From Chaenocephalus aceratus (taxonomy: Eukaryota; Chordata; Actinopteri; Perciformes; Channichthyidae): a stretch of 64,000 bases of DNA. The stretch spans positions 8,984,788-9,048,787 of the forward strand of contig CM043793.1 of NCBI GenBank assembly GCA_023974075.1, written 5' to 3'. Positions 1-11,640 of the stretch are shown in pieces. Each line of letters opens with the position of its first letter. The stretch's first letter is position 1. The notes under the pieces are model-generated. The model ran no database searches, had not been told where the DNA came from, and saw nothing but the letters and a program-made list of their open reading frames with translations. Made by a program: the position numbers and the translations under genes.

Positions 1-160
1 TGGAACCTCATTTTTCGTAACAGAACATTTTACCTGAATACCTTTAATATTATGACTAGGATATTCCTCAAAAGATGTTGAATGAATATCCTCAGCGTTT
101 TGTTCCTGAGACCCTGTTGATACCCCTTTAAATGACAAGTCAATTGATTCATGATGACTT
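1..160 (-). CDS. unc13b: Frame-shifted continuation of the unc13b giant exon to the window edge
   Basis: Minus-strand codons on the phase 1-3, 4-6 and so on are open from about 160 to base 1. They give Ser/Asp/Glu-rich sequence including IDLSFKGV, which matches the style of the exon (DLS motifs, disordered, acidic). The annotated frame instead ends at TGA 149-151 after NEFKSS. The simplest reading is a one-base indel between about 150 and 185, real or an assembly error. A possible donor lies at 33-32 (CAG before GTAAAA), but it would leave in phase 0 while the exon is entered in phase 2, so the true donor may lie beyond the window. A genuine stop cannot be excluded. Confidence 0.45.
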
Positions 161-3100
161 AAACTCGTTTTCTGCCTTCTCAGAAGATGCTGGTTTTCTT
201 ATTTTGAATGAAAGTGTCGCACAGAGAGGATCCTCTGATGGCACAACAGTTTGTGGAGTCCGCTGGGTGGTTGCCTTCACAGACATATCTAATGTAGCTT
301 TGATTGAGTTGGCAGGTGCAGTAGTCTCCTGATATTGCTGAGCCTTTCCACTAGAGTTATAGGAAGGAGGTGTACAAACTGCTCCCTTACTGTCAACAGG
401 AATCTGCTGTGTAAAAGCACTTGTAACTATAGGTTGGCTTTTCTGCATCTTTAGATGCCGATCGAAGGAAGAATTCAGTTGCTGTCCCTGATGGTATGCT
501 TGTTTTCTAATAACAGGGCTTACCAATGGTGTGGTACAAATAGGTTGGGGTGATTTATTTATTTCAGGCTGTTTGGGACCACAATCATTGGTAGACACTT
601 TACTTGAAACATGATAAAGTGAAGAGCTACCTGTTGCTGATAACATTACATTAGTGGAAGAAATCTTTGGTAATGTATAAGAAGATGCAGGAGATGGTTT
701 GGATGAAATATATTTTGCAGCTTTCCCAGAGACTGTAACAGCAGTTGCGATAATATCAGTTACAGACATACTGTGGGAGGTTAATGGCCTTTGGATATTT
801 TTTGAAGCCTCCGGATTGTACAATCTTCTCTCCACTTTGCTTTGTTGGTCAACTTTGTCCTGAGAAAATGTTCTCAACAATGAAACCCTTGGACTTTGCT
901 GTAATGTGCCCAAATTGGGATGTTCTAAATCAGGCCATTCAACTTCTTCTTCCTCAATCTGTTTAGTAAGATCTACAGCAATGGTTTTGTCAGTCAAGTC
1001 CGCAATAGCATTTGTATCCATCTGTTTTTTCTCTTTTAATCTTTTTACCTTGTACTTTGTACAGTCAACAACTTTGTGCTCTTGAGTAGATTCTAGATTG
1101 GCAGTTGTTGTATCTTTTTGTTTGGTATTTTTGTTTGTATCAATTGTGGCGGAGAAATCTAGGACTGTATTGCTTATTTGGGAGTCTATAGGGGTGCAAG
1201 CGTTTTGATTTATTTTGTAAAGGTGGGCTTCATTAACTGTGCTGTCATTCAATATATGTAACTGAGGTGTACATTCTTTTGATGACTCGTGTGGCTGCTT
1301 TGGAGATTGGCAGGATGTTTGGTCCACTGCTTTGCTGACTTTGCTAGTGTCACACAACCCGGCGACTGCAGGCTTAATGGCTTCTGATAAAACTCTGGGT
1401 TTTTCTGCCTGAGATGGCTGCCTTACAAGCTGACGTCTCTGTGTGGAAGTTGAATCCACAGTTACAGTTGCAGTAGATTTGGTGGGTAAACTCTTAACAG
1501 AAGTTGGCTGTGCTGAAATAGCTGGAGAAGCTTTAGTAACAGTTGGTGGTGTAGGCAGTTTCCTTCCCAAGGGGACAATTCCTGGTATTTTTGAAGCTGA
1601 TGGAGTCTCAGGAAGATTTCTGGAAAATGTAGAAGTCTCTGAAACCTTGCTAGACACTAAGGGTGATGTAGCAGCAGTTGCAGATGGCAGTTTACTTGCA
1701 TTAATGTTGGGAGATACTCCAGAGTTTCCTACCATTTCTTTTGGTTTGTCGGAAGATGTATCAATTATATCTGTAATACTGATTTTAGGAATTGGGTAAT
1801 GTTTGTTTGGAGGGATTTGTTTTGAATAGCCCCTTATAGAAGGTGCTGGTGTAGGCATATCTTCTAACACCTGATGTTTCCAGTATGGCCCTCCATGTCC
1901 CCCTTTCAGTGACTTTAACGTAAGATCAGCTGCTTCCATCAGTTCCTCTTGACAGCTATAGCTATTTGTCACCGATTCCAGCTTAATCTTTTTAAGCTTG
2001 TACAAACTAAAGTCCACAGGCTGATCTGCCTGATATGATAAAGATTCCTGAAACATTTGAGAGAAGCTTTCCAAATTCATATTCATAATTTTTTCACCTT
2101 TTCTAAGGGTGGAAGCTAGGTCCATGGGTGCATCTGAAAGCTCTAATTTATTCTGTTGCTGGCCTTGACTACGGACACTTTTGTCTTCGGTGCAGAGGGG
2201 GATCTTAAAACCACAAAGGGTCCCTTTTTCAGTTTCTTTTTGTTTCAGAATGTTAGCGATATTCTCAGTGATATGTCCAAGAGCTTGTACATCCTCCGGT
2301 GCAGCACAGGCGTAAAGGTGTCTCCCAGCTCTGTCAGTTAATAGGGAATATATGTACTCCTCATCAGTATAGACATAATATCCACAGTCCCCAGCCTCAG
2401 CTGGCCACCACAGCCCTTGCTCCATTAGTGAAAGCCATTGTTGGTACCACTCAGAATCCTCTAACAGCATTTCCTCATCTGCATCCCCTGTAGTTCCTGC
2501 AAACCTGCTTAAATCCATAGCACCACACGTCAAATCCACAGGACCCTTTTTTGTGGCAAGTTGTTTTATAAACTCAGTTGCTGATTTCAAACCAAAGTCT
2601 TCATCTTTTAAATTGCTACTCATACCGTTTTTTTCCACAACCTTGCCGAATTCCTTTACACTGCAATCTGCAAGTGAATGACATCTACTTAACCGAGTCT
2701 TTGTTTTTTCCGTGGAGAGATTAAGAGCACTACTTTCAACAATCCATGGTTTTCTTTGCATATCAATATCGTGTAAATGGTCACAGCTGCTCCAGGGCTT
2801 CTTGTCTCTGAAACTCATGTCAAACAAAACAAAATCTTCTTGTGGCTCAAGGAAACGATTCCTGTCTTCAAAAAGCTGGGAAGCAGCATCCCTCCAAGGA
2901 TGAGAGGGTACATTGAAGTCACTTATGTCCATTTCTGTAGGATTTAAACATATGTGATTCTGCAATTGTGGTTCTCTAACGGTTGATGGTAAAATCCCTT
3001 GGCATTCTTGGGAGCGTTCATTAACTTGAGTGGCAAGGGCTTCAGTAAGGATGTAATCATTGAGTTGCTGCCATAGAAGAGCTTCTATGAGACACTGATG

Positions 3101-3683
3101 CTCATATAGCTCTGGTGGTATAACACCATGCTCTGTAAAGTTGTATAAAAGATCCTTGTAACCATACTCATGTGCTGTCCCATACAAGAGACGTTCAATT
3201 TCCTCGAGGTAAGATTTGATTGGGGGAATTGTACTATCTTGCCAAACCTGAGATTGAAGAGTTGCATTACGAGTAGCTGTAACAGCAGGTGTTAGTGTTG
3301 CTGTTCTTGAAGGCATATCTCCCTTGCTCTTTGGTAGTAAGCAATCACTTAGTTCTTTTTCACTGTCCTTTCCAGGAGCACAAGTGATAGTGTCACGAGG
3401 GCCTGTTTTAAATATGCTGGATAACAAACCAGGAGATGTGCTACTTGTGCTGGTTTTTGGTTCCTCCTTTCCTGGTGTAGGGGTTGATGGCTGCTGTGTC
3501 TTTGAGGGTGTCTCCTCCGTGACACTGAAAAGACCTGAAAGGAAACCTTTTTGAGAAGGACCTTTAAGTTCCTGATCTATGGACAATTCTTCTGAATCTC
3601 TAGTTCTCTGAATCTGTGGTCGTCCCTGTCCTACACGTGGCTGATGTTCTTGCTGTGTTGTTTGAAGGTTCCCCTGATCAGAA

Positions 3684-3724
<41 letters not shown>

Positions 3725-6700
3725 CTGTTCCACACTACCTGCAATTTTGTTCATTAGGCCAGAAAATAATCCTCCTGTTTCAGATTGGGCTGGATTTTGC
3801 CCTGATTTAACAGATAGTTGATCTGCTTGAGCAGGTTGAGCCGACTGTTGGTCCTGTGGTACATTTTCACCAGCCGCAAGCTTCAGAAAACCTGAAAGCA
3901 ACCCGCCACCTTGACTAGCCTGTTGTGTAGTTTTATGTTGAGGATTTGCAATGTTGCCAGGTTGTTGCTGCTGCTGAGGTGATGTCTGACCAAACAGACC
4001 AGACAAAAATCCCCCTTGTTGACTGGATTGAGACGACTGACCTGCAGATTGAGCAGGTCCAACAGTGTTTGATGTATTTACCTGTTGAGAGCCAGTCTGT
4101 AAGGTAGGCTGTTGTGGTGCATTATCTGTTGATGCTAACTTATTAAACAGTCCTGACAATAGCCCACCTTGCTGTGGCTCTGGTGCAGGGGCAGCAGGTT
4201 GAGGGGGTATCTGGTTTTGCCTTCGAAGAAGCTGTTTTTTCCCTTGTTGCGATTGCTGCTGGTTGGGATTACCAACAGGTGGTGTCTGTTGGTCTACAGG
4301 AGTAGGACCTGATGCAAATAGCCCAGAGAACAAGCCTCCCTGTTGATTCGATGGGTGTTGGGTCATCGTAGGGCCTGCTCTTTGTGTGTTTGGCTGCTCT
4401 GGTTGACTTACCACTGTTGACTGTTGGGTGCCAGCATCTGCAATTTTGTTAAATAATCCAGTAAGCATCCCTCCAGGACTACTTGGGGGCTGTTGGGGAG
4501 GGACTTGGTTTTGCTGTTGTAGGTTTTGTCTATTGCCTGGTTGCTGATTATGTTGGTTCCCTGATGAGGGGCCCTGTTGCCGGTTTTGTGAGGGCTGTTC
4601 CAGGTTTGCAGGAGCAGAGTCTTGGCCCCCCATTCCAAAAAGGCCAGAAAAGAAGCTTCCTTGTTGAGGAGGTGCTTGCGGTGTCGGTCTTTGGTTAATT
4701 TCTTGATTTACAGTAGGTGACTGTAGCTGAGATGGAGTAGGATTAGGATCCACAATCTTGTTAAAAAGTCCTGACAGCATGCTACCTGATTGCTGATGTT
4801 GTTGTGTAGGTTGTGTAGTCAGAGGGGCTGTTGCTGTTTGGGAAGCGGGTTCTGTGAGTTTCAACAACCCCCCAAACAATCCACCAGGTTGAGTTGCTGC
4901 TGCTTTTGGAGGTAGTTTTTCTGTTGTTTGGTCGGACCGCTGCTGTTGGTTTGGCTGTTTTTCTGAGACTACGGACTGTTCTACTTGCTTGTCAGGTAGA
5001 CCTTTGTCAGGAGGGGGTGCTTCTGTTGAACCTGCTGACTGAATAAGAGGAGTGGAACCTTTACTCATGTTATGATCAGGTCCTTCTGTTTTGGCTATAT
5101 GGTTAGTTGTATCTGGTTTGGACTCTTGACTAGATTGAGTTGGTTCAGACCCAGACAATGTGTCTGTGGCTTTTTTAAAGAGCCCAGATAAGAGACCTCC
5201 ACTAGGTGGCAGGTCAGCAGCAGGTTGCCCTTGCCTTTGTGTTGGAATTTGGCCAGTCTGGCCTAATGGCAATGATGACAGTGACTGATTTGTAGGAGAA
5301 GAAACATTATCAGACACACATTTTAGAAATCCTGACAACAGTCCTCCGGATTGTTGTGTGGAAGAATTATTTTGTATTTGAGGGGAAGACTGGGAAAAAA
5401 GGGCTGAAAATAGCCCACCTTGTTGAGACTGATTATCCTCTCCCTGGGCTTTTTTGTCAGATGACACATCTTCTGCTGATCCTAGTTTCATTAATCCAGT
5501 AAGAATACCTTGAGTCTGTGAGGCTTGAGGTTGTGTTGCAGAATGTTCCAGAAGATTGGTGGGACCATGATCTTTAGATGTCATATCTGCTTCAGGCTGA
5601 ACATTTGTATTGCACAGGGGATGATTTTCAGACAATGCTTGCTCTTGCTCCAATTCTTCTGTTCCTAAGACAGTGCTCTCTGTAGTCTTAGGGATAAAGT
5701 CTTGATTATGTGTCTCAGTTTGACCAGTCGGTGCTGTTAGCACCACATTAGGAGTCATTTCTGGTGTTGCTGGTTCCTTAGCACTTTCATTTGGGGCTAC
5801 CTTAAACAGGTTTGAAAACCAACCAGTTTCTGTGTTTCCTTTTGGTACACTTTCAAGAAGTGCAGCACGACTTCTTGTAGGGCTTGGGGATGGACTTTTT
5901 AGAGGGGCATTGGAATCTTCACCAGATGCAAACTTAAGAATTCCAGAAAGCATACCTCCTTCGGTTTTTGGTGGGGTTGTTGTTGAACTATTTTCAGATG
6001 AGAAAAAGGGAATTCTTAGTTTGCTACCTAAAAACGACTCATCTGGAGGATTGGAATCAGTCTGCAAGGAATGTTCAGAAGGAACTGTTGACATAAGTGT
6101 AGAGAGAGATTTCTTAAAAGGACTGAAAAATCCAGTTTCGTCTGAACTGCTTTCTAGTTTCGGTTCAGACATAGCAGAAGTTCTTCTTTGCTGAATATCA
6201 GGTAGCTCACCAGATGACTCTGTCTCTGGAAGAAGTTCTACTGATCCGCTTCCCGTTTCTTGCGAAAGCTCTATTGATTCTCTTCCTGTATCTGGCAACA
6301 TCTCTACCGATCCACTTACTGAACCTGGTCTCATCTCACTTGATAACTGTCGTTCTGTTTGTGAGCCCTCTCTATTCTGACTCATGGATCCTACTACAGA
6401 ACCCTGTTGGGATTTACTGCTTGTAGCATCTGCACTTCTTTGCTCAGATGGCTGAGTTGATGGCTCGCTAGATGGCGTTGCACTGGCAAACAGTCTCAAA
6501 GGACTAAGCCTCCCTAACATAGATTCAAACCCAGATGTGGATGGATTAGCAGTTGCTGCACTGCCTTGTGACTCTGTGCCAACATTTGTTGTGTCAGCTT
6601 GTCGACTAGTTTCAGAGGATTGAAATGGCAAAAGAGACTGCAGGGAAATCTTCTTTTCTATTGTTGGCTCCTGAGAGGCAGGAGGAACTACAGCTACTGC

Positions 6701-8456
6701 GGGGGAGGTACCACCAGTCTTTGGGATAAAGGAAAGCAGCTTTGAAATGCCAGACTCACGTTGGGGTGAAGCTTGGGAGGTAGGTGGATCTCCGGTGGCT
6801 GCAGTACTAGCTTTAGGGATCAAAGAAAGCAGTTTTGAAATACCAGAGTCTGCCTGTGGTGGTTGGGGGGATGGAGTTGTGGCCGTTGCTTCCGCCTCAG
6901 TGGTGGACTTTGATCCTGTGAGTGTACTGAATAATGAACTCATGGCATTCTTTACTCCAGTTATGCCCTGTTCAACAGCACTGTCCTCCTTAACATCAGG
7001 TTTGACTTCACTGCTGGTACTCTCTACCGGTTGCTCACTGCTGTTACTCTCTACCGGTTGCACACTGCTGGTACTCTCTACCGGTTGCTCACTGCTGTTA
7101 CTCTCTACCGGTTGCTCACTGCTGGTACTCTCTACCGGTTGCTCACTGCTGTTACTCTCTACCGGTTGCACACTGCTGGTACTCTCTACCGGTTGCTCAC
7201 TGCTGTTACTCTCTACCGGTTGCTCACTGCTGGTACTCTCTACCGGTTGCTCACTGCTGTTACTCTCTACCGGTTGCACACTGCTGTTACTCTCTACCGG
7301 TTGCTCACTGCTGTTACTCTCTACCGGTTGCTCACTGCTGGTACTCTCTACCGGTTGCTCACTGCTGGTACTCTCTACCGGTTGCTCACTGCTGTTACTC
7401 TCTACCGGTTGCAGACTGCTGTTACTCTCTACCGGTTGCTCACTGCTGTTACTCTCTACCGGTTGCTCACTGCTGTTACTCTCTACCGGTTGCACACTGC
7501 TGTTACTATCTACCGGTTGCTCACTGCTGTTACTATCTACCGGTTGCACAACTTCAGTGGTTGGCAGTGCTGGGAGTTTTCTTCGTATTGGTTTGGGCAG
7601 TGATTCAAAGCTCTTGATTTCCTCTTCTTTAACCGCCAGGTATTCAGAAACTGAGTGAACTAAGCTTTGAAGTTCATCCATCGCATCTACATATTCATCA
7701 CCTGGCTCCTCGACAGGAGACAACATAGGATCTTCTCCACCACCTATTCTCTCTTGAATCGCTTTATCGCTTGAATAGCCTTGTCCTCCAAGATGTGACA
7801 TAGACAGGCTAGGGTAGTAGTAACTTTCATAGTCATAACTAAAATCCCCTTGAGTGAATGTCAGGTCATCTAGTTCCTCATCAGATCCAAATGAATACTG
7901 CAGCTCATCTGAACCAACTGACCCGTATTCACCATGTCCCCTGATCCGAGCAGCGTCTTCCCGAGCAGCCTCCTCCTCACGAAAAGCCGCATAGCTCTCA
8001 AGTGTGTCCTCTAGGGCAGTTTTTGCCCACAGTCGTGTTTTGTACAGTAGGCCTTCTCTGACTGTTTGTTGTCGTTGCTGTTTGACAGAGGGAATTATAT
8101 CAATTTCCGGAGGGGAAGATTCATCCTCAAAGCTGCCAGCTTCCTTATAAACTAACCGAACTTCTCCACTACCAAAGCCATGCCTGTTTGGCTTGCCGTT
8201 CACCTCCTCCGTACCATCAGGGGATACTGCGTCACATTCCACTGTCTGATAGAACCTGCTACCTTTAGACTCACTAGCATTGTCACTGATCCGATAGATG
8301 ATGCTTTTATCTTCTTCCTCCCATATTTTCTGCTCATCGTCCAAGTAATCATCCAAGACACCTGAATCAGGCACTTTATATTTATTCTCCCAGTCCTCCA
8401 CACCCATACCTGAGTCCACAGGGATTATTCTTACAACACCCTTACTGTTTGATCGC
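149..8456 (-). CDS. unc13b: unc13b giant internal exon (N-terminal disordered region of a long Munc13-2 isoform)
   Basis: One exon open for about 2,770 codons. I place its acceptor at 8458-8457 (AG after a pyrimidine-rich tract). Its first base, G8456, completes the Arg codon left open by the exon ending at 9008, so it is an internal exon; the GTG at 8419 is ordinary Val, not a start. Counting from 8419: an acidic Tyr-rich head; 20 copies of a 9-residue repeat (291-470); a Ser/Gln/Pro-rich region with about 20 Gly-Leu-Phe motifs (about 493-1670); a poly-Ser run (about 1566-1580); two folded-looking islands (about 1733-1793, with LYEHQCLIEALLWQQL; about 1987-2057, with GLWWPAEAGDCGYYVYTDEE); and a basic Ser/Thr-rich tail with PxDLS-like motifs. 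Munc13-2 primes synaptic vesicles at active zones. A giant exon between the C2A and C1 exons fits a long isoform, but that comparison is from memory. The stop at 149-151 is suspect. Confidence 0.85.
3684..3724 (-). repeat. Coding triplet repeat (poly-Ser)
   Basis: A run of about 13 GAT/ATG-register triplets, read on the minus strand as TCA serine codons, gives a 15-residue poly-Ser tract in the disordered part of the unc13b giant exon. It is probably length-polymorphic. Confidence 0.9.
7010..7549 (-). repeat. Coding minisatellite, 20 x 27 bp (9-residue repeat)
   Basis: There are 20 head-to-tail copies of a 27-bp unit encoding [E/V/L]QPV[E/D]S[N/T]SS, at residues 291-470 of the giant exon. 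Position 1 varies among E, V and L, and position 7 alternates between N and T. The two copies nearest the exon start carry D where the others carry E, so they look oldest. Because 27 is a multiple of 3 and the unit lacks stops, long open frames also appear on the opposite strand; these are shadows. Confidence 0.95.
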
Positions 8457-9007
8457 CTTGATTCAAGGAAAATAGTGCCATGCAGGAAGCAGTGGAGTGT
8501 GTGTGAAAAAAAAGAAAGAAAGGAAAAGATAAAATGAGAAATTAAGTATCAGACGTGGTCGAAAAACCGGAATATCATGCAAAGAAAGTCTTAATGAAGT
8601 TTAGTAAAAAGTCAAGTGGAAAAGTAAAACACATATGGACAAAAAAGATGTTGATACTGTGCCAAATGCATGGATAACATGTTTGTGCTGTTGTTCATGC
8701 AGATGAAAGATTCATATTTTAGTAGGCTTATTTTGGCTGCCATAGTTTTTCTCTCTGATTTTGTCAGAGATCATTTGGTTTCCCATGGCAACACTTTCAA
8801 TATCATTGCTTACATGATGAAACATCTATATTGGGCAATCACTGAACTTGCAAAAGCATACTTGTTAAACTAATTAAATAATTTGACAAAACTATCCAAG
8901 GCTGTGGCTCCTATCTCTATCAATAGATTCTGCTACTCTTGTTAACTTAACGCCTCAAAGCAAAGAAAACACATGCATGATGTTGTTGTGAGTAGATGTG
9001 TGTTTAC

Positions 9008-9221
9008 CTGGGCTGCCTCATTTCTCTATAGTCTAGCTCATAGCTTGGAATAGAGTCTGACTCCCTGGAAAGGGTGTGATGTGGGACCCTGCGTCCTATA
9101 GGGTACTGGTGCACTGAGGAATTAGTCTGGGAGGTGTTATGGAACCGTGGAGGTCTGTTGCCAGTTTCACTGCGGTAGTCACTGTCGCGGTCATCCACTG
9201 CACTGTCATGGTCATCCAACG
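9008..9221 (-). CDS. unc13b: unc13b exon, linker after C2A ([14 protein letters not shown] block)
   Basis: The acceptor is TTTTCCCAG before C9221 and the donor CAG|GTAAACA has GT at 9007-9006. The exon is 214 nt, enters with 2 nt of a split Thr codon and exits with 2 nt of an Arg codon. Its product contains [15 protein letters not shown] and ASVHQ-like NSSVHQYP, followed by YELDYREM. These are hallmark linker segments of vertebrate Munc13-1 and Munc13-2; the YELDY tail is closer to UNC13B (YDLDYPER) than UNC13A. It joins the 36-nt microexon on its 5' side and the giant exon on its 3' side. The intervening 551-bp intron (8457-9007) shows nothing else. Confidence 0.93.
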
Positions 9222-9685
9222 CTGGGAAAAGACAACATTAGCAGTTGAGTAAAATACATGACATCATTTCTAAATTACATTTAAAGCAGATTTATCGAAG
9301 TCCATTAGATTTCCAGATAATAATTTGCTCTTCATTCATTTATGTATTACTTTGATAGAACAAGCCTCTGGTAGATGTTAGACAGTGTATTTAATGCTCG
9401 TAATACATAAAACAAGCTTCCTTTTCTTCCGTGTGTTACAGACATGTCATTGTAACCATGCCACATTTGTAAAGTGTAACTTGACAAGTGGAAGAAATAA
9501 AAATGGTAATTCATGCCAAAGTTACATCAGTAAGGTATTTTTACACATTAGTTATTTGTATATATTGGGCCATAATGGGCCAATGTGCCGAATGAGTACT
9601 TTGACGGTTTGTACTTTAAGTATATTTTGATGCTAAAACCTTTGGAAAAACATTTGGAAAATCAGGACTTTTACTTGTTATAGAG

Positions 9686-10029
9686 CAGGGGTGTCAAACT
9701 CAAGGCCCGGGGGCCAAATCCGGCCCGCGACCTCATTTTATGTGGCCCGCAAGAGCTTGCAAAGAATACAATATACAATACAAGTGGTGTAATTGTTGAA
9801 TATTTGCTTTCAATGATTTGCCCTAGACTTCTGCTTTCAGACGTAGTTATTTAGGAAGATATTACCAGAACTGATAATAATCCAATGCATGGCCAACAAT
9901 GTAATATAATACATTATTTAATATATATTATATATTTACATATGTCTATTTATATAAATTACAACCGGCCCTTTGAGTGCAACCATAATGCTGATGTGGC
10001 CCGGAATGAAATTGAGTTTGACACCCCTG
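9686..10029. mobile_element. hAT-type MITE with 8-bp TSD
   Basis: The termini CAGGGGTGTCAAACTCA and TGAGTTTGACACCCCTG are inverted repeats. The element is flanked by perfect 8-bp duplications TTATAGAG (9678-9685 and 10030-10037). Length is 344 bp with no coding capacity. It lies in the unc13b intron 9222-10460, inside an older fish repeat (TACTTTTACTCAAGTA type) visible on both flanks. Confidence 0.92.
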
Positions 10030-10460
10030 TTATAGAGTATTTTAGGTCCATTCTATTTGTACTTTTACTCAAGTAAAGGATCTAAGTACTTATTCCAACA
10101 CTGCTGCTAGGCCATGATGTATGGAATTCTTCCAAATAATAATATATTTTTTAATAAAAAGCTCCCTCTTGTGGCAGCAGGCGTGTAATACAAAAAAGAC
10201 CAAGCTGACAATGACATGAACAACAAGATGATAGAATATTACAACATACTCAAAATGCCACATTATATATGTGAACACAAATGACACCTACATTGATCAG
10301 AAAGGCACATGAATGTTCAATTGTAAATACAATGGCCACACACAAAGAAAACAGACCAAACATTCAGTATGTGAAAGGAAATGCAAAGAAGAGTCCTGAT
10401 CCATGCAGAAGTACAGGAGATGACAAGTAAGAGGGGGAACAACACATCCACTATACGTAC

Positions 10461-10496
10461 TCTGCTGCTCATTCCATCCGAAATAACTCCAATTGC
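10461..10496 (-). CDS. unc13b: unc13b 36-nt microexon
   Basis: The acceptor CCTTCAG precedes G10496 and the donor A|GTACGT follows base 10461. The exon is GC plus 11 codons (NWSYFGWNEQQ) plus A. It restores frame with both neighbours: T+GC gives Cys from the preceding exon and A+CG gives Thr into the next. It corresponds to the NWNYFGWGEQ block of Munc13-1. As I recall human UNC13B, this block is missing from the canonical isoform, so the exon may be alternatively used. It is too short for ORF scanning and was found by phase and homology. Confidence 0.9.
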
Positions 10497-10639
10497 CTGA
10501 AGGCATGAAGGCAAGTGTTCAAAGAAGTGAGGAAGCAAAGTGTACTTCATTACTGTACTCAAGTATGTAACATGCAATGGGGCTGAACCCACCTACATCT
10601 TGAAGCTTGATGTAAATGGAATGGGTTATCCAGTATGGG

Positions 10640-10990
10640 GTAAATAAGGTATGAGTTAAGCAATGTGATCAAATCAAACAAAGTAATGTGATAACTGAGT
10701 TACTGTAAGATTAGATGAGATGATATAATATGATATAAATTAAGATTATATAAATGAAGATGGTAGAAGATAAGATGAGATGAGATAAGAAGAGATGAGA
10801 TGAGATAGGATACAAACATATATGAATAACAAAGGTAATATAAGATAAGATGGAACTTTATTAAACCTGAAGAAGATTCTTGTGCCAGATATTGCAAAGA
10901 AATTCCAACAACATGAGTATAAAAATATATAGAGTAAAAAATATAACGAAATATGAACAAAAAGTAAAGTGTGTAAGATGTAATACGAAC
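10640..10990. repeat. AT/GA-rich degenerate repeat, LINE/SINE 3'-tail-like
   Basis: This stretch is rich in GATGAGAT/GATAAGAT motifs and is followed by a segment resembling the 'TTTATTaaaccTGAAGAAG..ATTCTTGTG' tails of fish LINE or SINE copies, where 'TTTATTGATCCC..GGGGAAATTCTTGTG' is common. A similar piece is at about 59085-59145. No reading frame is credible. Family assignment is tentative. Confidence 0.35.
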
Positions 10991-11379
10991 AACAGTACCT
11001 TATGTACAATAAAACACAACAATCAAGATTAGTATGGTGAAATAAGTTAACTTAAATAGAAAATAAATATTGTGTTTGTGTGTGTGCACAGTATATACAT
11101 GTCACATAGAAAAGATTATATTATACATTTGCACACACAAATACTTATTACGTTTTATATAAATGTAAAACAAAATCCACATACAGAAAAATAAGTTTCA
11201 CAAAAACATTTCTGATCCAAACATAAATAGTTTGGGTTTTAAATTAATGTTATATAGATCCACAAATTCCTGTATTTAATAATGTTTAATGTTTTCATCA
11301 AAAACATATTTAAATGTTGTACATTTATAAAAAAAAAGTGCTGTTTGTGCATGAATCACTCAGCCTTTGAATGACGCCA

Positions 11380-11640
11380 CTACATTCACAAGCGCTCTTG
11401 GCAGAGAAGTGTCTGTAGCCGATCAGATGTGTATCTCTTCCCACTGGTATGGTTTAATCATGGATGTATAGAGAGAACTGGAAACAGCGTTGGAGGCGGG
11501 ACTCGGTTCATTCCTATGACAGTTGCTCAGTGGCGCATGAAGCAAAAATGGTCTGAATCTCAAGAGAAAAGGTGTCACTTGAGGATTCTTTAAGCTCGCA
11601 TCGGATCTCCCGCTCTCGGCTTAGTCATTAGAATGGAGGC
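11380..11640. repeat. Dispersed repeat, inverted relative to 42485-42620
   Basis: About 130 bp around 11465-11560 (GAGAACTGGA, GCGTTGGAGGC, TTCATTCCTATGA, TGCTCAGTGGCGCATGAAGC) matches the reverse complement of 42530-42617 with few differences. It is a dispersed element of unknown class. The rest of the intron 10497-11851 is AT-rich and shows nothing else. Confidence 0.6.

Noticed and set aside
6747..7658. Long plus-strand frames antisense to the unc13b repeat (poly LLLSTGCS / TLYRLLTAV)
   Set aside because: They arise because the 27-bp repeat has no stop in several frames. The minus frame continues into a 2,700-codon exon with spliced neighbours, while the plus frames end at the repeat edges.
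8417..8419. GTG at 8419 as a translation start
   Set aside because: The frame is open upstream to the acceptor at 8457 and joins the 9008-9221 exon in phase; the GTG is an internal Val codon.
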